Of a stretch of 64,000 bases of DNA, positions 49,336 to 57,721 are shown one piece after another (position 1 is the stretch's first letter; every line of letters starts with the position of its first letter). The notes under the pieces are model-generated. The model saw only the letters and a program-made list of their open reading frames with translations. It had not been told where the DNA came from and ran no database searches. The stretch lies in contig NZ_JABBCQ020000006.1 in assembly GCF_012844455.2 (NCBI RefSeq), positions 62,001-126,000 on the forward strand, read 5' to 3'. The translations under genes were made by a program, and so were the position numbers. This DNA is from Comamonas suwonensis (GTDB taxonomy: Bacteria > Pseudomonadota > Gammaproteobacteria > Burkholderiales > Burkholderiaceae_C).

Positions 49336-49367
49336 GGCCTGTACCGCCTTGGTGCAGGCTTTTTTTC
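49336..49367 (+). terminator. Rho-independent terminator
   Basis: GCCTGTACC, loop GCCTT, GGTGCAGGC followed by T7. A further stem, GCTGACGCC with GGTGTCAGC, precedes it. Confidence 0.85.
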
Positions 49368-49469
49368 ATTTACCCACACAGGCTTCATGCCGCATAAGCA
49401 TATAAAAGCGAGGCATTAAACAACATTCACAATGAGCGCATTCCATCGTTCATCTGGTCATCAATCACC

Positions 49470-50486
49470 ATGCGCTTGCTGCCTCGCTCTTTTACTGCTT
49501 CCCGCGTTCTTGCAACCGCTGCCGCATGCGCCCTGATTCCTCTGGTCAGCCAAGCGGCAGACCACGGCGCAGCAAACTATCCGCACCAGCCCATCACCAT
49601 GATCATGGGCTTTAACGCCGGCTCGGGTGTGGACGTGATCGGCCGCGTGGCACAAGAGCCGCTGGGCAAGCTGCTGGGCCAGCCCATCATCATTGACTAC
49701 AAGACCGGCGCGGCCGGCAATATCGGCAGTGAGTACGTGGCCCGCGCCAAGCCAGATGGCTACACCATCTACTTCGGCACCGCAGCCACCCACGGCAGCA
49801 ATGCATCGCTTTACAAAAAGCTGCCCTTTGATGTGGAAACCGACTTTGTGCCCGTCGCACCGCTGGTGGATGTGGCCAATGTGCTGACCATCAATCCCAA
49901 TGTCATCAACGTCAAGAACCTCAAAGAGTTTGTTGACGAGATCAAGGCCAACCCCGGAAAGTACAACTACGCCTCCACAGGTAACGGCGCAGGCACGCAC
50001 ATGGCGTTTGCCGAGTTCAACTCCCGTCTGGGCCTGAACATGGTGCACGTGCCCTACAAGGGCGGCCCCGAAGCCATCACCTCTGTGCTGCGCGGCGAGA
50101 CCTGCTGCATCATGAATCAGGTGCAGACCGTTCTGAGCCACTACAAGGCTGGCAAGGTGCGCCTGCTGGGCGTGACCACGGCCAAGCCCGTGGAAGCCGT
50201 CAAGGAAGTGCCCACCATTGCCGCCAGCGGTCTTCCCGGCACCAAGGGCTTTAACAGCTCCATCTGGTTCGGCATCTTCGCTCCCAAGGGCACCGATCCG
50301 GTCATCATCAAAAAGATCAACACCGCTGTCAATGACGTTTTGAACCAGCCCGAAGTGCGCGAGCGCTTTGTCTCTCAGGGCAACACCATTCGCGAGGAAT
50401 CGCCCGAGCAGTTCAAAAAGACTGTGCACGACGACCGCATCAAGTGGGCCAAGGTGGTGAAGGACGCCAAAATAACGATTGATTGA
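49470..50486 (+). CDS. Tripartite tricarboxylate transporter substrate-binding protein (Bug family)
   Basis: 338 residues with a signal peptide (ATAAACALIPLVSQA/A). Bug features: YPHQPITMIMGFNAGSGVDVIGR, IIIDYKTGAAGNIGSEYVARAKPDGYT, and the mid-protein block ANPGKYNYASTGNGAGTHMAFAEF. The binding site region shows GGPEAITSVLRGETCC, an unusual double Cys. It is followed by an FMO-like gene and a CMD-domain gene on the same strand, so it may bring in the substrate those enzymes act on. No TctAB is nearby. Confidence 0.92.
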   Translation: MRLLPRSFTASRVLATAAACALIPLVSQAADHGAANYPHQPITMIMGFNAGSGVDVIGRVAQEPLGKLLGQPIIIDYKTGAAGNIGSEYVARAKPDGYTIYFGTAATHGSNASLYKKLPFDVETDFVPVAPLVDVANVLTINPNVINVKNLKEFVDEIKANPGKYNYASTGNGAGTHMAFAEFNSRLGLNMVHVPYKGGPEAITSVLRGETCCIMNQVQTVLSHYKAGKVRLLGVTTAKPVEAVKEVPTIAASGLPGTKGFNSSIWFGIFAPKGTDPVIIKKINTAVNDVLNQPEVRERFVSQGNTIREESPEQFKKTVHDDRIKWAKVVKDAKITID

Positions 50487-50492
50487 GTGAAC

Positions 50493-50590
50493 ACCCCTGA
50501 GGCGCTTTGCGCCTTCCGCCTCTTTCGCCGGGAGGGGGGGCGACCGCCTCGCTGCGAGACGGCTCTTGCTCGCTGTTCCTGATTGGGGCC
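50493..50590 (+). repeat. Family B post-stop repeat, copy 4
   Basis: Begins 6 bases after the Bug stop: ACCCCTGAGGCGCTTTGCGCC, TTCCGCCTCTTTCGCCGGG, then CCGCCTCGCTGCGAGACGG, CTCTTGCTCGCTGTTCCTG. Confidence 0.8.
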
Positions 50591-50687
50591 GCGCCAGCTT
50601 CAGAGGTTGTGCACTTCAGTGTTAAGTTCTTAGGATTGTTTTGATGCGCCTGCCGCCCCAAGCCGCAGGCGCTTTTGGGTTTTAGCT

Positions 50688-52151
50688 ATGTCAATTTCAC
50701 CTTCTACGGCGGCCTCCGCTGCGGGACTTGCAGCGCTGGAAGAACGCCTGCGCGATGATCTAATCACGCTGGGCTGGCCTGCCAAGGCCTGGATTTCTCC
50801 CGCCACCCGCAATGACCGCCCCGTGCATGACGTGATCGTCATTGGCGCAGGGCAAGCCGGGCTGGCTCTCAGCATGGCGCTGCAGCAAGTCGGCATCAAG
50901 CCGGTGCTGCTGGACCAATCCCCGCTGGACTTTGAAGGCCCCTGGGCCACCACGGCGCGCATGGAAACGCTGCGCTCACCCAAGGAGCTGACCGGCCCGG
51001 CCATGGGCGTTCCATCGCTGTCCTTCCGAGCATGGTTCATCGCCCAGTTCGGCAGGGATGCATGGACGGCGCTGGACAAAATTCCCCGCCTGCAATGGAT
51101 GGACTACCTGCGCTGGTACCGCCGCGTGACGAATGCCGATGTACGCAACGGCCACGAAGTCGTCGCCGTGCGCCCGCAAGCCGATGGCGTGGTGGAAGTC
51201 GATGTCAAGGCCAACAACGTCGTCGCCACCTGGCAGGCCCGTCGCCTGGTGCTGGCCACAGGCCGTGATGGTCTGGGCGGTGCCAGCATTCCCGCCTTTA
51301 TGCAGGGTGTGGACAAAAAACTGTGGGCGCACTCATCCGACGAGATGGACTACGCCACGCTGGCCGGCAAGCATGTGGGCGTGGTGGGTGCCGGTGCATC
51401 GGCCATGGACAGTGCTGCGACGGCGCTTGAGAGCGGTGCCACCAGCGTTGACATGCTGATTCGCCGCAGCCAGCTGCCGCAGATCAACAAGTCCAAAGGC
51501 TCGGGCGTGCCCGGCCTGACCCACGGCCAGTACCTGCTGCCCGACGCGTGGAAATGGCGCATTCGCCATTACATCAATGCTCAGCAAGTGCCGCCGCCCC
51601 ATGGCAGCACACTGCGCGTATCGCGCCACAGCAATGCCTTCTTCAACTTGGGCACAGCCGTGCAAGGCGTTGAGCAATTGGGCAGCAAGCTGCATGTGCA
51701 GACCAACAGCGGCGTGTTTGTGCTGGACTTTCTCATCATCTCCACCGGCTTTGCCGTGGACTGGAAGCTGCGTCCCGAGTTCTCCGACATCGCCCCGCAT
51801 GTCAAGCTGTGGAATAGCCGCTTCACCCCCGAAGCAGGGGATGAGGACGCCGAGCTGTCGGCCTCACCCGATCTGGGTGCGCTGTTCGAGTTTCAGGGCG
51901 AGCTGCCCGGTCTCGACCACATTCACTGCTTCTGCTACCCCGCTGCGCTCTCCCACGGCACGGTGTCTGGCGATATTCCCGCCATCAGCGATGGGGCGCG
52001 CAAGCTGGCCCAGGGTTTAGCCTCCGTCATCTACCGCGACGATATTGAGCAGCACTTTGCCAAGCTGCAAGCCTATGCAGAGCCTGAGCTGGATGGCACC
52101 GAATGGACTGCCGCCGACAGCGCGGCACGCATTCGCCAACTTCAACAATAA
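50688..52151 (+). CDS. Flavin-containing monooxygenase-like protein
   Basis: 487 residues. FAD motif VIVIGAGQAGLALSMALQQ near residues 47-65 and a second dinucleotide motif HVGVVGAGASAMDSAATA near 225, the two-Rossmann layout of FMO/BVMO-type enzymes. The FMO fingerprint (FxGxxxHxxxF) is not obvious. The N-terminal 40 residues form an extra helix. It would use NADPH and O2 to oxygenate a small substrate. It is 14 bp ahead of the CMD-domain gene and probably translated with it. Confidence 0.85.
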   Translation: MSISPSTAASAAGLAALEERLRDDLITLGWPAKAWISPATRNDRPVHDVIVIGAGQAGLALSMALQQVGIKPVLLDQSPLDFEGPWATTARMETLRSPKELTGPAMGVPSLSFRAWFIAQFGRDAWTALDKIPRLQWMDYLRWYRRVTNADVRNGHEVVAVRPQADGVVEVDVKANNVVATWQARRLVLATGRDGLGGASIPAFMQGVDKKLWAHSSDEMDYATLAGKHVGVVGAGASAMDSAATALESGATSVDMLIRRSQLPQINKSKGSGVPGLTHGQYLLPDAWKWRIRHYINAQQVPPPHGSTLRVSRHSNAFFNLGTAVQGVEQLGSKLHVQTNSGVFVLDFLIISTGFAVDWKLRPEFSDIAPHVKLWNSRFTPEAGDEDAELSASPDLGALFEFQGELPGLDHIHCFCYPAALSHGTVSGDIPAISDGARKLAQGLASVIYRDDIEQHFAKLQAYAEPELDGTEWTAADSAARIRQLQQ

Positions 52152-52165
52152 GTAAGAGACCGCAC

Positions 52166-53332
52166 ATGACAGACACCACCACAGACACGATCGACCGTCT
52201 GGCTGGCCTTGCCCAAGGCGACCCCAGCTTCACCACCCGCCACGAACGCGAAAAAGTGGCTCTGGCCACGCAGGCCTGCGAAGACCTGCTGCTGGGCAGT
52301 CAGCTGGACAGCGCGCTGACCCAGGCCGAGCGTCTGGTGCTGGCTGCAGAGCAGGCCCGCGTCAGCGGCGTGGCCGCGCTGGAGGCCGACTATCGCGCCC
52401 GTGCCGAGGCACTGAGCGATGCCATCACCCCCGAGCTGCGCACCATTCTTGAGCAGCCCGACGCCCAAACCGGCAACGCCCGCATGGATGCCATGCTGCA
52501 CTTTGTGCGCACGCTGGCCCTGAACCCCGCTAAGAGCGATCAGGCCGCGCTGCTGGCCATTCCTACGGCAGGCTTGTCACTCAACGACACCGTGTTGCTG
52601 GCCCAGCTGATTGGCTTTGTGGCATATCAGGCCCGTCTGCTGGTCGGCGTCAAGGCCATGAGCGACATGGGTGGCGTGGACTATGCCCCTGCAGCCGAAC
52701 CCGCAGCCACAGCGCCCTTTGTGCACCCTGCCAATCTGCCGCCCCCCGGCGAGCCGCTGCGCCGCAACGGCTTTACCAGCGAAACGCTGGACTGGAAGGC
52801 CTGGCTGGAAGTGCTGAGCCCCGACACCGCCACGCCCGAACAGCAGCATGTGCTGGAGGTCAGCCACCCCAAGGCCAAGACCATGGACTTTTACCTGCTG
52901 CTGGCCCGCCAGCCACAGGTGCTGCTGGAACGCTCACAGGCCTTCAATGCCATCATGTATGCACCCGGCGGCCTGTCCCGCGCCGAGCGCGAAGTGGCGG
53001 CCACTGCCGTGTCGCGCTCCAACGGCTGCGTGTATTGCGCATCTGTCCACGCCCAGCGCTTTGAGCAGCTGGCCAAGCGCAATGATGTGATGGCCCAGAT
53101 GTTTGACGACCCCGACACCGCCGGCACCAACGCCCGCGAGCGCGCCATCATTCAGTCGTCACTGGTGCTAACCCGTGCACCCGGCAGCTTTGGCGTGCAG
53201 AACGTGCAGCCGCTGCGCGATGCCGGTCTGAGCGATCTGGAGATCCTGGACATGCTGCACTCGGCAGCACTGTTTGGCTGGGCCAACCGCTTGATGCTGA
53301 ACCTGGGCGTAGAGATTTACGTCTCCCCCTGA
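52166..53332 (+). CDS. CMD/AhpD-domain protein (two-domain)
   Basis: 388 residues with two helical halves. The second half carries RSNGCVYCASVHAQRF, the CxxC-x3-H active site of carboxymuconolactone decarboxylase/AhpD-type proteins, followed by LVLTRAPGSFGVQNVQPLRDAGLSDLEILDMLHSAALFGWANRL. The first half is the partner domain without cysteines. Members are peroxidase-like or act beside flavoproteins. The stop codon is the TGA of a family B repeat, so the last residues SP come from the repeat. GTAAGAGA lies upstream of ATG 52166. Confidence 0.87.
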   Translation: MTDTTTDTIDRLAGLAQGDPSFTTRHEREKVALATQACEDLLLGSQLDSALTQAERLVLAAEQARVSGVAALEADYRARAEALSDAITPELRTILEQPDAQTGNARMDAMLHFVRTLALNPAKSDQAALLAIPTAGLSLNDTVLLAQLIGFVAYQARLLVGVKAMSDMGGVDYAPAAEPAATAPFVHPANLPPPGEPLRRNGFTSETLDWKAWLEVLSPDTATPEQQHVLEVSHPKAKTMDFYLLLARQPQVLLERSQAFNAIMYAPGGLSRAEREVAATAVSRSNGCVYCASVHAQRFEQLAKRNDVMAQMFDDPDTAGTNARERAIIQSSLVLTRAPGSFGVQNVQPLRDAGLSDLEILDMLHSAALFGWANRLMLNLGVEIYVSP

Positions 53333-53442
53333 GCGGCTTTGCCGCTTCCCCTCTCTCTACGCGCCGTACGCTACGTTAGGGGGGATGATGCCATCGCCGC
53401 GAGGCGGCTCTTGCACGGCATCTCTGCTTTCGGGCCATGCCA
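53327..53442 (+). repeat. Family B post-stop repeat, copy 5, overlapping the CMD stop codon
   Basis: CCCCTGAGCGGCTTTGCCG, CTTCCCCTCTCTCTACG, then ATCGCCGCGAGGCGG, CTCTTGCACGGCATCTCTGC. The TGA stop of the upstream gene is the TGA in CCCCTGAGCGG. Confidence 0.8.
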
Positions 53443-53462
53443 GTTTCTGGCGTGGCTTTTCT

Positions 53463-53557
53463 TTTTTGATAGCTGCTAGCGCTTTTAAATCCTTGGATTG
53501 ATGGCAAATATGCGCTGAAGCTCTCTGAAATCGAGCGCTAGAAGCTATTAAATTCAG
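53463..53557. repeat. Long family A element with terminal inverted repeats
   Basis: GATAGCTGCTAGCGCTT (53468-53484) and GAGCGCTAGAAGCTAT (53533-53548) form near-perfect inverted ends around about 48 bp containing an internal TGCGCTGAAGCTC. Short copies elsewhere may derive from such an element by loss of the middle. Confidence 0.75.
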
Positions 53558-54822
53558 AGCTGCTTTCCGGTAAATACCGTGAGCACTCCCGCCAGCTGAT
53601 GCACGCGTGCGTCCATCAGCTGCGCCTCTGTCACCAGGCCGATCAGGGGCACAGGGCCTAGTGCGTGGCGCAGCAGCTTCAGCTCGGCATCGTCACTACC
53701 AAACAACTCGCTGCCCCGGCCTTTGCTGCTCATGTAAATCGCGCCGCGTATGTGCAGCGGCGCTTGCTGCTCGTTCACGGATTCGGGGCCTGCATCAGCA
53801 AAATCGGGTTGCAGCGCATCTTTCAGGGCCGCCCCCATCTGCATCAGTTCGTGGCGTGCTGCATGGCGCTGGCGCTGGCAGAAGATCACCGTGTTATCCG
53901 GCTCTATGGATGCAGACAGCGCCACCCCCTGGCGCACTGGGTCGAGCCCCACGATATGCAACACCTGCGCCTCATCGGTCAGCGCGCCGCGCTCCAGCCC
54001 TCGCCCCAGGGGGGCAATAGCGGCCAATGTCTTGCGCAGCTCAGACAACGCCGCTTGCCAGCCCCCGCCAGCGCTGGAGCGAGCTTCCACATCCAGCAAT
54101 TGCAGCAAGCGCGGCAGAGCGGGCTCGCCCTCCAGCTCTAGCAGCATCGGGCCCCTGGCTTCTGTAATCTCGATTCCGGCACCCAGTGGCGCGCAGCCCT
54201 GCGCAATCCGCGAAAAACAGCCCACATCGCTATCAAAAGCCACGCCAGAGAAGCCTGCATGAAAGACGCCTGCCGCCGCTTCTGCGCGCAGGCGCGGCAG
54301 GTCTTCGGCGCGGCAGGCGAACTGCACACCATCCTCTGCACCCAATGCGCCAAACAGATTGCCAGAGGTCGTGCGCTCAGACAGCTCCAGCAGCAGCTCG
54401 GCCAGATCGGTCTGGTCGATGCTGGAATGCACCAGCGCCGAATGCGCCTCAAACCCCGCCTCTGCACCCAGCATGGCCAGCGGCGCAACGCCGGAGTAAA
54501 CGCGGTAATGCGCGGCAGGTACATCCAGCAGCATGACAGCCAGCGATGAGTCCTCGTTGTATTCATGCTCCATGGCCAGCACCGCATGGCCCGAGCCGCC
54601 CGCCCAGTCCGTGACCTGCGGCAACTCGCGTGCCAGCAGCGCCAGCAACTGCTGGGCGTGGGGTGCCAGTTTTTGCGAAACATACGCCAACCCCAGACGG
54701 TAGGGCTGCTGCTTTTGCTGCGGCGACAGGCGCAGCAACTGGCCACGCAGCTGCTGCACGACTTGCTCTACGGCAGAGCGCCAGTTCGGGTCACTGGCAT
54801 GACCGACGGGAAACAATGACAT
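53554..54822 (-). CDS. FIST-domain protein (FIST_N and FIST_C)
   Basis: 422 residues without signal peptide or membrane segment. It begins MSLFPVGHASDPNWRSAVEQ, a usual FIST N-terminus, and the middle reads LAMEHEYNEDSSLAVMLLDVPAAHYRVYSG. The C-terminal half contains AAHEL-type helices and GRGSELFGSDDAELKLLRHALG, matching FIST_C. FIST proteins are proposed ligand sensors linked to signal transduction and other cell processes. Here it stands next to a PhaM-like gene, 70 bp away, with no kinase or cyclase nearby. AGGAGGG lies upstream of ATG 54822. The longer frame upstream is low-complexity and lies in the neighbouring gene. Confidence 0.85.
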   Translation of the reverse strand: MSLFPVGHASDPNWRSAVEQVVQQLRGQLLRLSPQQKQQPYRLGLAYVSQKLAPHAQQLLALLARELPQVTDWAGGSGHAVLAMEHEYNEDSSLAVMLLDVPAAHYRVYSGVAPLAMLGAEAGFEAHSALVHSSIDQTDLAELLLELSERTTSGNLFGALGAEDGVQFACRAEDLPRLRAEAAAGVFHAGFSGVAFDSDVGCFSRIAQGCAPLGAGIEITEARGPMLLELEGEPALPRLLQLLDVEARSSAGGGWQAALSELRKTLAAIAPLGRGLERGALTDEAQVLHIVGLDPVRQGVALSASIEPDNTVIFCQRQRHAARHELMQMGAALKDALQPDFADAGPESVNEQQAPLHIRGAIYMSSKGRGSELFGSDDAELKLLRHALGPVPLIGLVTEAQLMDARVHQLAGVLTVFTGKQL

Positions 54823-54892
54823 AAGCCCTCCTGTCCTTGCTGGCGTGGATGCGCTGGCACCACGATTTTCACCCCTCTTGGCCTTTAACGGG

Positions 54893-55825
54893 TCAAGACT
54901 TACGCGGTGATGCAGAGGCTTTTGCTGCCGGTTTTTTGGCTGCAGGGCTCTTGGATGCGGCGGTTTTGGTGGCGGTCTTTTTAGTCGCAGAGGTTGCAGC
55001 CGTTGTTTTACGCGCTGCGCTCTTGGGTGTAGGCTTTTTCGCCGCTGCCGCATCAGGCTTGGCGGTAGCCTCTGCGCCACCAGCTGAAGCTGTTGCAGCG
55101 CCCGCGCCAAACTGGCTGGCCTGCGCCATGACCTTTTCCATGGCGGTCTTGGCAAAGCCGCTGGCTGCCTCGGTCGCGCGCTGTGCGGCAGCTATGGTCT
55201 GTGGCGGCACAGGCTCGGCCATGGCCTTGGCGGCAATCTGCTGAAACTGCTGCGTCAGCGCCCCCCACCATTGCATGGCCTGACCCATTGCCGCCTGAGA
55301 GGCTTTTTCAGTCTGGCCACTGGCGGGCTCATCAGCGGCCTGTGCCTTTTGTTCATTTTGCGATGCGGCCTGAGGTTCAGGTTCGGGCTGCGGCTCAACC
55401 TTGGGGGCGGGCTCAGGTTCAGGCTCCGCCTTGGCACTACCGCCCCACATGGGCCAGCCGCCATGGCTGCTTGCACTGGCGGCCTTCGCAGCGTCAGCCG
55501 CCGCCGCGCCCGGGAAGGGAAAAGACTTGGCCAGCTCGCTCATGCTGACGTTCATGTCCTTCAGGGTTGAAAGCGTCATGCGCTGTACTTCCAGCGCCTG
55601 AATGGTGGCATTGAGAGCACGCCCGTTTTGCTCCAGCCAGAACTGCACGGCTTTCAGCTCGGCAATGCGTTTATCCACCTCTTCCACGCTCACGGTAGGA
55701 GCCACCCATTGCGGCACGCGGCCCATGGGACTGGATGCAGTGCCAGCGCTTTGCGCCAGCCCCTGCAGAAAATCAAAGCCCGGAATGAATTTGCCAAAAC
55801 CAAATGCCGATGCGTCGCCGCTCAT
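54893..55825 (-). CDS. phaM: PhaM-like polyhydroxyalkanoate granule protein
   Basis: 310 residues. N-terminal part: FGFGKFIPGFDFLQGLAQS, then a helical region VEEVDKRIAELKAVQFWLEQN and LEVQRMTLSTLKDMN, matching PhaM of Ralstonia, which binds PHA synthase PhaC and the nucleoid. A Pro/Glu/Ala-rich linker follows (about 130-165), then a Met/Gln-rich amphipathic segment and a Lys/Ala-rich histone H1-like tail (KKTATKTAASKSPAAKK) for DNA binding. It probably attaches PHA granules to the chromosome and activates the synthase. The start has GGAGA 5-6 bases upstream. Confidence 0.88.
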   Translation of the reverse strand: MSGDASAFGFGKFIPGFDFLQGLAQSAGTASSPMGRVPQWVAPTVSVEEVDKRIAELKAVQFWLEQNGRALNATIQALEVQRMTLSTLKDMNVSMSELAKSFPFPGAAAADAAKAASASSHGGWPMWGGSAKAEPEPEPAPKVEPQPEPEPQAASQNEQKAQAADEPASGQTEKASQAAMGQAMQWWGALTQQFQQIAAKAMAEPVPPQTIAAAQRATEAASGFAKTAMEKVMAQASQFGAGAATASAGGAEATAKPDAAAAKKPTPKSAARKTTAATSATKKTATKTAASKSPAAKKPAAKASASPRKS

Positions 55826-55853
55826 AGTGCTCTCCACTGCAGGGATGGGTACC

Positions 55854-55888
55854 AGTCTCCGTATCCAGACCGCTCTGGATACGGGACT
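55854..55888. other. Strong hairpin between phaM and the PCuAC gene
   Basis: AGTC-(T)-CCGTATCCAGA, loop CCGC, TCTGGATACGGGACT: a 15-bp stem with one bulged T. It lies about 30 bp upstream of the phaM start, and on the same strand it is about 60 bp after the PCuAC stop. It has no T tract, so it may be an operator or a processing site. Confidence 0.6.
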
Positions 55889-55950
55889 AGCTTACTGCAC
55901 AAGCACTGTTTGCTGCAAACAAAGGAGCAGGCCGCTCCCCAGTCCAGACA

Positions 55951-56460
55951 TCAATGCTGATGGTCGCCATGCCCCGCGTGCGAATGCCCGCCGGCACCCG
56001 CGGCACCGGAGGGTGCGGCCATGCGCACCGGCACCTGCAGGCTCAGGCGCGAGACAGCGCCCTTGGCATCTTTGAACACCAGCGTGATGGGCACTTGCGT
56101 ATCTTTGACCAGCGGTGCCTTCAGCTGCTGCAGCATCAGGTGATAGCCGCCAGGCTTGAGGTCCACCGCCACGCCCTTGGGCAATTCCAGGGCCTCAATG
56201 GCGCGCATGCGCATCACATCGCCGTCCATCTTCATCTCATGCACCTCGGCCACGGCGGCAGCAGACGTTTCCACGCCCACCAGCTTGAGCGGCTCTTGAG
56301 CCGTCAGGCGCATGAAAACACCCGAAGCCTGCTGCCCCTGCACGCTGGCGCGCGCCCAGACGTTGTCAGCCTTCACATGAGCGGCATCGGCATGGGCAAG
56401 AGCCGCCCCGGAAACCATCAACGAACCCAGAGCCAGCACGGTAAAACGACGCATATTCAT
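55951..56460 (-). CDS. Periplasmic copper chaperone PCu(A)C
   Basis: 169 residues with a signal peptide (GSLMVSGAALAHADA). The Cu(I)-binding motif is EVHEMKMDGDVMRMR...GYHLMLQQLK, the H(M)-x10-M-x21-H-x-M pattern. PCu(A)C delivers copper to cytochrome oxidase CuA together with Sco. The tail ends in a His-rich patch (GGHSHAGHGDHQH), which may bind further copper. ATG 56460 has GGAGAA upstream. It is the second gene of a copper-linked pair with the DUF2946-like gene. Confidence 0.92.
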   Translation of the reverse strand: MNMRRFTVLALGSLMVSGAALAHADAAHVKADNVWARASVQGQQASGVFMRLTAQEPLKLVGVETSAAAVAEVHEMKMDGDVMRMRAIEALELPKGVAVDLKPGGYHLMLQQLKAPLVKDTQVPITLVFKDAKGAVSRLSLQVPVRMAAPSGAAGAGGHSHAGHGDHQH

Positions 56461-56487
56461 GAAATCTTCTCCATTCAAATTCAAGAC

Positions 56488-56536
56488 AAATCAGGCTGTA
56501 GCGCTTATCAATCAAGCACTTGCAGCTATGGTTTTG
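56488..56536 (-). repeat. Family A repeat overlapping the DUF2946-like stop codon
   Basis: On the minus strand: AAAACCATAGCTGCAAGTGCTTG, ATTGATAAGCGCTACAGGCTGATTT-like end (CTACAGCCTGATTT). The TGA of the gene is in GTGCTTGA, so its last residues TIAASA are encoded by the repeat. Confidence 0.75.
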
Positions 56537-56916
56537 AGAGTTTCAAACGGCGGTGCACGCACAGGTGGCAAAAGGCGGACCAAGACCCGGCTGACGACGG
56601 ACGCCCACTGGGGCGCAGCCAGGATCGCTCCGCCCCAGCTCAGACGCTGCTGGCGCGCAGGCGGCGGGGCCAGCAACGGCAGGCACAGCGCGCAATCGAG
56701 GCCATGCGGCAAGGCCGATGCCTCGTCGCTGGCAGGGCTGGGCACCCAATGCGTGGAACCTGTGGCGCTGCATAGCGCCTCCCAGCCCGCTGGCGGCGTG
56801 GCTCTGGCAAACGGTGCCGCCACGCTAGTCAGCAGCACGCACAACCAGGCCGCCAGCACCCAGCGGGTGAGCGGCACCGCAGCGTTCTGCGGATGATGGA
56901 AGGTGCGCCAATGCAT
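56512..56916 (-). CDS. DUF2946-like exported/membrane protein
   Basis: 134 residues with a signal peptide or N-terminal anchor (WVLAAWLCVLLTSVAAPFARA). The mature part contains ALCSATGSTHW and GLDCALCLPLLAPP, the CxxC-type cysteine pattern seen in DUF2946 proteins, which are often linked to copper genes. It is directly upstream of PCu(A)C on the same strand. The C-terminus (TIAASA) is contributed by a family A repeat. ATG 56916 is chosen because the longer frame lacks a hydrophobic start. A copper-related role is inferred from context. Confidence 0.75.
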   Translation of the reverse strand: MHWRTFHHPQNAAVPLTRWVLAAWLCVLLTSVAAPFARATPPAGWEALCSATGSTHWVPSPASDEASALPHGLDCALCLPLLAPPPARQQRLSWGGAILAAPQWASVVSRVLVRLLPPVRAPPFETLKTIAASA

Positions 56917-57018
56917 GCAGCGATTGTAGAAGCCGCACCGGTATCCGCTTGGTGACGCAAGTCTGGCGGCACTTGCCTCTACCATGGGGGTTCCAACTAC
57001 CTATTTCAGGAGACAAGC

Positions 57019-57678
57019 ATGCTGACTCTCTGCGGCTTTTCGGCCAGCAACTACTACAACAAAGTCAAGCTGGCCTTGATGGAAAAGCAGATTCCCTTTG
57101 CCGAAGAGCTGGCCTGGCTGGGCAAGACCAACCCCGCTGAATCGCCGCTGGGGAAGGTGCCCTATCTGCGCACCCAGCATGGAGCCATCAGCGAATCCGA
57201 GGCCATCATTGAGTATGTGGAGACACTGTCCTCCAACGTGCCGCTGATACCCGCAGACCCCTTTGCCGCTGCCAAGGTGCGCGAGCTGTGCGTGTACCTG
57301 AACCTGCACCTGGAGCTGGTCGCCCGCAACCTCTACCCCCAGGCCTTCTTCGGCGGCAAGATCAGCGATGGCACGCGCGACAAAACACTGGAACAGCTGA
57401 AAAAAAACATTGCCGGCTTTGCCCAGCTGGCCCGCTTTGATACGCCCTTTATCGCTGGCGACACCTTCAGCATTGCCGACTGCAGCGCCATCGTTCACCT
57501 GCCCCTCATTAGCAACGCCAGCAAAATCATGGGCGGCACCGACCTGCTGGCCGAGCTGCCTGTCGCCGACTACCTGGCCCGCATGAGCGAACGCCCCACG
57601 GTGCAAAAAATCAACGCCGACCGCAAAGCCAACACGGTCGAGCTGATGGAGCGCGTCAAGGCCCAATCGGCACGCTGA
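57019..57678 (+). CDS. Glutathione S-transferase family protein
   Basis: 219 residues. N-terminal thioredoxin-like domain (MLTLCGFSASNYYNKVKLALMEK; SPLGKVPYLRT; ISESEAIIEYVE, the glutathione gamma-glutamyl site) and C-terminal helical domain with IAGDTFSIADCSAIVHLPL (the N-capping box S/T-x-x-D). Ribosome site AGGAGA before ATG 57019. It is divergent from the copper pair. Substrate unknown. Confidence 0.92.
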   Translation: MLTLCGFSASNYYNKVKLALMEKQIPFAEELAWLGKTNPAESPLGKVPYLRTQHGAISESEAIIEYVETLSSNVPLIPADPFAAAKVRELCVYLNLHLELVARNLYPQAFFGGKISDGTRDKTLEQLKKNIAGFAQLARFDTPFIAGDTFSIADCSAIVHLPLISNASKIMGGTDLLAELPVADYLARMSERPTVQKINADRKANTVELMERVKAQSAR

Positions 57679-57721
57679 TTGCCGAGAATCTGAAGCAGGC
57701 AATGCTACGCTTGCAAGCACT

